From Planotetraspora silvatica (GTDB lineage Bacteria > Actinomycetota > Actinomycetes > Streptosporangiales > Streptosporangiaceae), in contig NZ_BOOQ01000038.1 in the NCBI RefSeq assembly GCF_016863315.1, forward strand, positions 1 to 64,000: DNA of 64,000 nt. Reading direction: 5' to 3'. The first letter of the stretch is position 1. Each line of letters opens with the position of its first letter. The position numbers and the translations under genes were made by a program. Under the pieces are notes generated by a model, which searched no databases, was not told where the DNA came from, and worked only from the letters and a program-made list of their open reading frames with translations. This document shows positions 58,186-64,000 of this stretch, piece after piece.

Positions 58186-61029
58186 TTACCCGGCGCCGGA
58201 GCCGAGGACGTCGCGGATTTGGTGGCGGGCGGTGACTCCAAGGAGGGGGAAGGACCGGTAGAGGTGGGAGCCGACGGTTCGGGGCGAGAGGCTGAGCCGT
58301 TCGGCGATCTCGCGGTTGGTCAGTCCCTGGGCGGCGAGACGGACGATCTCGCGTTGTTGCGGGGTGAGCTGCGCCAGGCCGTCTGACGCGGCGGCTCCGG
58401 GGAGGGTGACTCCGGAGGCGCGGAGCTCGGTTTCGGCCCGTTGCGCGTACGGCTTCGCTCCGATGCGCTGGAACACCTCCACGGCTGAGATCAGCAGAGG
58501 TTTGGCCTCGTTGATCCGCCGCCGTCGCCGCAGCCATTCGGCGTAGTCCAGCCGCAGGGAAGCTCGTTCGAAGGGCCACTGCTCACCCGCTGGGTCGGCG
58601 AGCGCGCGGGTGTAGTGCTCCTCGGCCCGATCGCGTCCGGACAACAACGCGCGCGCGTGCGCGACCAACTGCTCGAGACGTGGCGACATGTCCCCGTCCA
58701 CCTGGCTCACCGCGCGTTCCACGATCGCTCTGCACTCGTCGACTTGGTCCGTACGGACCGCGGCGGAGGCGAAGTCCACCAGCGCGAAATATGAGGCGTG
58801 GTAGTGGAGCGGGACGCCGTCGTCGCCGAGCACCTGGCGGAGGATGGTGTAGGCCGCCTCGAAGCGTCCCTCGACCAGCGCGATCAGCCCCGTCACCCGG
58901 CGTTCTCGCGCCGCGATGAACGGGACGTCGGCCGGATCCACGGCGGCGACCGCCGTGGCGGAGAGGTCGCGCGCGCGGAGCGTGTCGCCGCGAAGGGCCG
59001 CCAGTGTGGCGGCGGTGAGGCTGATCCCCGCAGTGACGATCTCCATACCGTAGGCCGCGGCCAGTTCGGACGCCTCCGCGCACGCGTCCAGCGCCTCGTC
59101 CCATCGGGCGGTGTCGAGGCAGGCCCAGGCGAGCCCCATCATCATGGCGCCGCTGGCACCCTGGATGCCGGATTTGTGGAGCCTCTCGCGCGCCTCCGAG
59201 AGCCCTATCACCATGGCGCCGCTGGCACCCTGGATGCCGGGTTTGCGGAGCCTCTCGCGCGCCACCCGGAGAATGCGCACCGCCAGATCCGACTCGTCGA
59301 GCACCCAGGCGGCCGGGCCCGCCGTCGACAGGCCGAGGATGTCGAGCTCGCGTTCGGTGATCCGGCGAATGTCGGCCAAGGCCGCCGCCCGTCCCTGGTA
59401 GGGGCTGGTCGCCGTATGCGTGAACAGCCGGACGGCGTCCGCCCAGTCCGGGGCGCCGGCGTGGATCGCGGCCTCCCGCGGGGAAAGCCGGTCCACCACC
59501 TGACGCACCGCGATCCGTCCGGCAGGCGCTCCCAAGTGGTAGGCGACGGACGCCGCCGGCCCCAAGGTGCTCCAGGCGATGAGCGGGGCCCACGCCGCCG
59601 TCTCCTCACCGAGCGTGACGAGCGCTCTCAGCGCCTCGGCCTGATGTTTGGTCCAGGCGAGCGCCCACCCGATCGCCCGGTTCGCCTGCGCCCTCAACGT
59701 CGGGTCGGACGTGGCGGCCGATGCCCGGGTCGCGAGGTCACGCACCCATGTGGCCTGCCCCGTGGTGGTGGCGTAATCGGCCGCGATGACGAGCCGTCGT
59801 GCCCGGCTCTCAGGGTCCGGGCTGAGCTCCGCCGCCCGTTCCATGGCGAGGGCGGCGGCCACGCAGCCGCCGCGTCGCAGAGCCTCCGCCGCGGTCTCCT
59901 CCAGGAGCAAGGCCACACTCTCGTCGGGATGGAGTGTCGCCCTCGCCAGATGCCAGGCCCGGCGATCCGGCTGCCGTGTCAGTACGCCGGCCAGCCGGCG
60001 ATGGGCGTCCGCGCGATCGGCGAACGAGGCCGCGTGGTAGACGGCCGAGCGCACCAGAGGGTGTGAGAAGGCCACTCCGGCGCCGCTCACCGTGATCAGG
60101 CCGGCGTTCTCGGCGGGTTGCCAGATCTGCGCCTCCAGGCCGGGAAGGCCGGCGCCGGCCGCCTCCGACAGCTCGGACGGGCCGGCCGCCGCGGCGAACA
60201 ACAAGGCGGTACGGCAGGCCTGCGGCAGGGCGCTCACCCGTTCACTGAACAGACGTTCCAGGCGCTCACTCAGCGGAAGCGGGTCTTCGAGCCGGTATCC
60301 GCCCCATGTCCTGTCCGTCGCGATCGCCCTGGTCAGCTCTACCAAGGCCATCGGGTTGCCCTGCGCCTGGGCCAGGACGGTCGACCGAGCCAGGCCGCGA
60401 GGGGGGTGCGGCTGCGCGTCGAGCAACCGGTTGGCGTCTGTCTCGGTGAGCGGCTCCAGCCGCAAATGGGCGACGTCGTGGCCGAACGGCGACGGGGGCG
60501 CCTGTTCCCGGGTGCTCACCACCATCACGATCCGCTCGTTCCTCAGGCGTCTCCCGACGAAGGCGAGAACGTCGCGCGAGTTGTAGTCGAGCCACTGGGC
60601 GTCGTCGACGACGAGGAGCAGCGGGGACCGCTCCGCGACCTTGATGAGCAACGTCACGGCCGCTATGCCGATCAGCAGGCGGTCGGGAGCCGTGAACTCC
60701 TGTGCCAGGCCGAAGGCGGCCAGCAGCGCGTTCCGATGAGGTGGCGTCAGGTCGGCCACGGGGGAACCGGCCGAGCTGAGGATCGGGCCCAGCAGTTGGT
60801 GGAGTCCGGCGAACGCGAGATGGGTCTCGGACTGGTCGGCCACGACCGACAGGACGTTCACCTTCTTCTCCCGGGCCTGCTCGACGAACCGCGACAGGAG
60901 GCTGGTCTTGCCGATGCCTGCTTCGCCGAGGAGCGCCAGCGCCTGGCTCGATGGCGAGTCGAGCAGGCCGATGAGCCGGTGAAGCTCGGTATCCCGGCCG
61001 ATGAGCAGCGACGACGTGCGTTCGGACAT
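58186..61029 (-). CDS. LAL-type (large ATP-binding LuxR) transcriptional regulator 1
   Basis: A 947-residue regulator with an N-terminal AAA/STAND ATPase (about 9-200; Walker A GEAGIGKTSLL, Walker B LLLVVDDAQWLD), a long helical tetratricopeptide-like middle, and a C-terminal LuxR helix-turn-helix (about 885-940, LTPQQREIVRLAAQGLTNREIAERLSLSPRTVGSHLYRSF). LAL proteins typically activate secondary-metabolite or sugar genes. Residues ~585-630 contain a 23-residue tandem duplication. It is divergent from a second LAL gene. Confidence 0.93.
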   Translation of the reverse strand: MSERTSSLLIGRDTELHRLIGLLDSPSSQALALLGEAGIGKTSLLSRFVEQAREKKVNVLSVVADQSETHLAFAGLHQLLGPILSSAGSPVADLTPPHRNALLAAFGLAQEFTAPDRLLIGIAAVTLLIKVAERSPLLLVVDDAQWLDYNSRDVLAFVGRRLRNERIVMVVSTREQAPPSPFGHDVAHLRLEPLTETDANRLLDAQPHPPRGLARSTVLAQAQGNPMALVELTRAIATDRTWGGYRLEDPLPLSERLERLFSERVSALPQACRTALLFAAAAGPSELSEAAGAGLPGLEAQIWQPAENAGLITVSGAGVAFSHPLVRSAVYHAASFADRADAHRRLAGVLTRQPDRRAWHLARATLHPDESVALLLEETAAEALRRGGCVAAALAMERAAELSPDPESRARRLVIAADYATTTGQATWVRDLATRASAATSDPTLRAQANRAIGWALAWTKHQAEALRALVTLGEETAAWAPLIAWSTLGPAASVAYHLGAPAGRIAVRQVVDRLSPREAAIHAGAPDWADAVRLFTHTATSPYQGRAAALADIRRITERELDILGLSTAGPAAWVLDESDLAVRILRVARERLRKPGIQGASGAMVIGLSEARERLHKSGIQGASGAMMMGLAWACLDTARWDEALDACAEASELAAAYGMEIVTAGISLTAATLAALRGDTLRARDLSATAVAAVDPADVPFIAARERRVTGLIALVEGRFEAAYTILRQVLGDDGVPLHYHASYFALVDFASAAVRTDQVDECRAIVERAVSQVDGDMSPRLEQLVAHARALLSGRDRAEEHYTRALADPAGEQWPFERASLRLDYAEWLRRRRRINEAKPLLISAVEVFQRIGAKPYAQRAETELRASGVTLPGAAASDGLAQLTPQQREIVRLAAQGLTNREIAERLSLSPRTVGSHLYRSFPLLGVTARHQIRDVLGSGAG
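59143..59280. repeat. 69-bp in-frame tandem duplication inside LAL regulator 1
   Basis: A 69-base unit begins at 59143 and again at 59212, with only a few differences. On the minus strand it encodes ARERLRKPGIQGASGAM followed by ARERLHKSGIQGASGAM, adding one extra helix to the repeat region. Confidence 0.85.
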
Positions 61030-61232
61030 GCTGGCTGGGGTTTCCGTTCGGGTCTGAAGACAGGACAATTTGGACTTTAGTGCGGCAGGGGGAGGGTGCG
61101 TGGCCGGGGGTGCAGTCATCCTTCGGATACCGCTTGCGCACCCCCGCTCGGGAGACTGGTCCGGCCACGCAGCCTGATCCTTCGAAAGGAGCGGACGTCC
61201 GTCCATGAGCACCCGACCTGATCGAGGCAGCC

Positions 61233-63674
61233 TTGCTCCTGGGTCGTGAGGAGGAACTCGCGCAGTTGGAGGGTCTGCTCACGGCCGCCCGTGAAGGTGC
61301 CGGCGGCGTCCTCGTACTCAGGGGGCCGGCGGGGATCGGGAAGACGGCGCTCCTTGACCACGCCATGCGGGAGGCGCGCGGCACCCGGGTGGTGCGGGTC
61401 GCGGGCATCGAATCGGAGACGGAGATCGGCTTCGCGGCCCTGCACCAGCTCCTGCTGCCCTTCCTCGGCCGCCTGCCGAACCTGCCGCCCCCGCAACGAT
61501 CGGCCCTGGCCGCTGTCTTCGGCCTGCGTCAGGGCAAGGAGCCCGAGCGCTTCCTCGTCGGGCTGGCCGCACTGAGCTTGCTGGCCGACGCCGCCGGTGA
61601 GCCCCTGCTGTGCGTCGTCGACGACGCGCAGTGGCTCGATCAGGAGTCGGCCCAGGTGCTGGCGTTCGTGGCACGCCGTCTCCAGGCCGAGCGCCTCGTC
61701 ATGATGTTCGCGGTCCGCGAGCCCACCCCCCGGCTCCTGCCGCTGACGGGGCTTCCTGACCGCGAGATCCGGGGCCTCGCGCCGCGCGCGGCGGCCGAAC
61801 TGCTGGCCTCGGCGACGCCCGGCAGGCCGGACGACCGGATCAGCGAGAGGATCGTCGCCGAGACGGGCGGCAACCCGCTGGCCCTCATCGAGCTCGCCCA
61901 TGAGCTGGATCCCGGGCACCTGACCGGTGCGGCCCGGTTGCCTGACCCGCTGCCGATCAGCCAGAGGCTCGGGGCGCGGTTCGTCCGCGAGATCCGTGAC
62001 CTGCCGGCGAGCTCACAGATGATGTTGCTGACGGCCGCCGCCGAGCAGACGGGCGACCCCGCGGTGTTGTGGCGCGCCGGGGCCGAGCTCGGCTTCGGGT
62101 GGGACGCGGGCGCGGGCGCGGAGGCGCGACAGCTCCTGGAGCCGGGCACGCGGGTCAGGTTCCGTCACCCGCTGATCCGCTCGGCGGTCTATTACGGCGC
62201 GTCCAGCGGTGAGCGTCGGAGGGTCCACCAGGTGCTCGCGGCCGTCACCGATCCCGATCGGGACCCCGACCGGCGCGCCTGGCATCTCGCCGAGGCAGCC
62301 ACGGGGCCGGACGAGGTGCTGGCCGCGGCGCTTGAGGACGCCGCCGGCACGGCCAGGTCACGCGGCGGGTCCGACGCCGAGGTCATCATTCGGATGCGCG
62401 CGGCCGAGCTGACCCCCGAGCCCGCTCGCCGGGCAGGGCGACTGGTCGCCACCGCGCAGGCGGCTCTGACCGCCGGCGCCTTCTCCCAGGCGGGGTCACT
62501 GGTCGAATCGGCCGAGCCGGCCCTGGCGGATCCGCTCACACGCGCGCTGGCGGCGGAGATACGCGGCAAGATCCAGATGCGGGCCGGCGGCTCGGCCGCC
62601 CGGCTTCCCGCGCTGTTGCTGACGACCGCGCGCGCCTACGAGCACGTCGACGTACGGCGCCGCCGGGAAAAGCTCCTCGAGGCCATGAACATGGTCTTCA
62701 CGGTCCGGCAAGCCGCTCTGGAGGTCACTCCGCTCGAGATCGCGAAGGAGGCGCTCACGCTCACGCCGCCGCCGGAGGGCGAGGCGACGCCCGGCGACCT
62801 GTTGCTGGAAGGCTGTGCCACGCTCATCGCGATCGGCTACGCCGAGGCCGTGCCCGTGCTCCATGCCGCCCTGGCCGCCCTGGCCGATCTCGCGGACCCG
62901 CGGGCGCCCGGCACGCTCGGGGTCGCGGCCGCGCACGCCGTGTGGGATGACCGTTTCGCCGACGAGTCCGCCGACGAGCGGGCCCCGGCCGTAGCGGGTC
63001 CTTCCGAGGCGCTCGGGCGTGGCCGCTACCGCGACGCGTTCGAGGCGGCCCGTCACCTGTGCGAGCTGGACATGGTGAACCTGGACCATCAGCGCCTGCC
63101 CGACCTCATCGAAGCCGGTGTCCGGTGTGGTGAGCGCGACCAGGCTCAGTCGGCGTTGTCGCGGCTCAGGGCGAAGGCCCAGGTGGCCGGCACTCCGTGG
63201 GCGCTCGGGCTGCTCGCGAGGTCGGAGGCGCTCCTGGCGGAGCCGGCCGACGCGGAGCGTCTCTACCTGCTGGCGATAGAGCACCTGGAGCGCACGCGTA
63301 TGACGGCCGATCTGGCCCGCGCGTACCTGCTCTACGGCGAGTGGCTGCGCCGGCACAGGCGCAGGAACGACGCCCGCGCACGGCTGAGCATGGCCCACGA
63401 CATGTTCGTGGAGATGGGCGCGGCGGCGTTCGCGGATCGATGCCGGATCGAGCTCGTCGCGGCCGGCACGCGCCACGGCGCGTCCGCGGACGCGTCCGAT
63501 GACCTCACGCCGCAGGAGAGGCAGATCGCCACACTGGCGGCCGGCCGCGCGACGAACCAGGAGATCGCCGCGCAGCTGTTCATCAGCCCGAGCACCGTCG
63601 ACTACCACCTCAAGAAGGTGTTCAGGAAGCTCGGAGTCACCTCACGCCGCCAGCTCAAGCTGAGGAAGCCGTGA
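61233..63674 (+). CDS. LAL-type (large ATP-binding LuxR) transcriptional regulator 2
   Basis: An 813-residue regulator with Walker A GPAGIGKTALL near residue 34, Walker B LLCVVDDAQWLD, a helical middle domain, and a C-terminal LuxR helix-turn-helix (LTPQERQIATLAAGRATNQEIAAQLFISPSTVDYHLKKVF). It starts with TTG at 61233 after GAGG. Divergent from LAL regulator 1 with a 203-bp shared upstream region; they are related but far from identical. Confidence 0.92.
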   Translation: MLLGREEELAQLEGLLTAAREGAGGVLVLRGPAGIGKTALLDHAMREARGTRVVRVAGIESETEIGFAALHQLLLPFLGRLPNLPPPQRSALAAVFGLRQGKEPERFLVGLAALSLLADAAGEPLLCVVDDAQWLDQESAQVLAFVARRLQAERLVMMFAVREPTPRLLPLTGLPDREIRGLAPRAAAELLASATPGRPDDRISERIVAETGGNPLALIELAHELDPGHLTGAARLPDPLPISQRLGARFVREIRDLPASSQMMLLTAAAEQTGDPAVLWRAGAELGFGWDAGAGAEARQLLEPGTRVRFRHPLIRSAVYYGASSGERRRVHQVLAAVTDPDRDPDRRAWHLAEAATGPDEVLAAALEDAAGTARSRGGSDAEVIIRMRAAELTPEPARRAGRLVATAQAALTAGAFSQAGSLVESAEPALADPLTRALAAEIRGKIQMRAGGSAARLPALLLTTARAYEHVDVRRRREKLLEAMNMVFTVRQAALEVTPLEIAKEALTLTPPPEGEATPGDLLLEGCATLIAIGYAEAVPVLHAALAALADLADPRAPGTLGVAAAHAVWDDRFADESADERAPAVAGPSEALGRGRYRDAFEAARHLCELDMVNLDHQRLPDLIEAGVRCGERDQAQSALSRLRAKAQVAGTPWALGLLARSEALLAEPADAERLYLLAIEHLERTRMTADLARAYLLYGEWLRRHRRRNDARARLSMAHDMFVEMGAAAFADRCRIELVAAGTRHGASADASDDLTPQERQIATLAAGRATNQEIAAQLFISPSTVDYHLKKVFRKLGVTSRRQLKLRKP

Positions 63675-63677
63675 GGT

Positions 63678-63707
63678 GGGCGGTGCGGTCAAGTGACCGC
63701 ACCGCCC
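63678..63707. terminator. Bidirectional hairpin terminator
   Basis: A 13-bp perfect stem, GGGCGGTGCGGTC with GACCGCACCGCCC around AAGT, between two convergent genes. Confidence 0.85.
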
Positions 63708-63712
63708 GGCGC

Positions 63713-64000
63713 TCAGCCCTCGGCGCAGGCCGCCTTCTCGATGAAGCTCGTGACGGTGCCAGGCTGGGAGATGATGCCCAGGTGGGAGGCGTTGAACTTC
63801 TGGGTGCGCGCGCCGGCGTGCTCGGCCATGGCGACCTGCTGCGCCTCCGGGATGATCTTGTCCTTGGTGCCGATCAGGTCCCATGAGGGGATCGTCTTCC
63901 AGGCCGGAGGCCCGGAGTGCTCGCCGAGGGCGATCAGGGACGTGGGGGACTGGGAGGCCGCGAGCTGGGCGCCGGTCGCAGGGGGCAGATCGCCGGCGAA
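63713..64000 (-). CDS. Alpha/beta hydrolase, C-terminal part (partial)
   Basis: The last 95 residues of an alpha/beta hydrolase continue past the right edge. PAWKTIPSWDLIGTKDKIIP holds the acid residue, and FNASHLGIISQPGTVTSFI holds the catalytic His of the family found in many actinomycete EstC-like esterases. The nucleophile lies outside the window. Confidence 0.85.
   Translation of the reverse strand, partial: FAGDLPPATGAQLAASQSPTSLIALGEHSGPPAWKTIPSWDLIGTKDKIIPEAQQVAMAEHAGARTQKFNASHLGIISQPGTVTSFIEKAACAEG

Overview
The window is high-GC DNA with actinobacterial codon use, GTG/TTG starts, many LuxR, TetR and GntR regulators, and lipoprotein and ABC transport genes. It most resembles a Streptosporangiales-type soil actinomycete chromosome; that placement is inference from gene style, not a measured phylogeny. 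No rRNA, tRNA or CRISPR array was recognised.

Positions 1-3.3 kb hold the end of an unknown gene with a strong terminator, a secreted M14 zinc carboxypeptidase and a lone RpiR-family regulator.

Positions 3.5-32.4 kb are the core of the window: an aromatic-acid catabolic island. It has a Rieske oxygenase with its own [2Fe-2S] ferredoxin and ferredoxin reductase, two homologues of 4,5-dihydroxyphthalate decarboxylase, a class II aldolase-type protein (the fold of 3,4-dihydroxyphthalate decarboxylase), 4-oxalomesaconate hydratase (LigJ), CHA aldolase (LigK), two bicupins, a PanB-like enzyme, an unusual alpha/beta hydrolase, a zinc alcohol dehydrogenase, a phosphoglycerate mutase, an RpiB-like isomerase and an EutA-like ATPase with no ethanolamine ammonia-lyase. 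Uptake and efflux are supplied by an Fe3+/spermidine-type ABC importer with two substrate-binding lipoproteins and by two MFS proteins. Two paralogous FCD-type GntR regulators sit inside it, and a TGGTnnnACCA-like palindrome recurs in front of nearly every transcription unit, so the island reads as one regulon. LigJ and LigK need a ring-cleaved tricarboxylic intermediate, but no LigAB-type ring-cleavage enzyme is present; the bicupins are the best candidates for that step. A decayed 7Fe ferredoxin gene lies behind one of the operators.

Positions 32.4-45.2 kb contain small membrane proteins, a large secreted beta-propeller protein, a branched-chain-amino-acid-type ABC system whose LivM and LivG are fused, an MDR oxidoreductase, a DUF2306 membrane protein and a NarL-type two-component system.

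Positions 45-58 kb are a patchwork of small accessory genes (SnoaL-like, esterase, DUF308, three TetR regulators with adjacent targets, aldo/keto reductase, DUF3592, lipoproteins) interleaved with debris: two copies of an insertion-sequence end, a HEPN fragment, a relaxase fragment, and several frameshifted or truncated genes. Two TetR promoter regions carry clear paired palindromic operators.

Positions 58-64 kb hold two divergent large ATP-binding LuxR (LAL) regulators, one with a 69-bp in-frame tandem duplication, and the end of an alpha/beta hydrolase gene.
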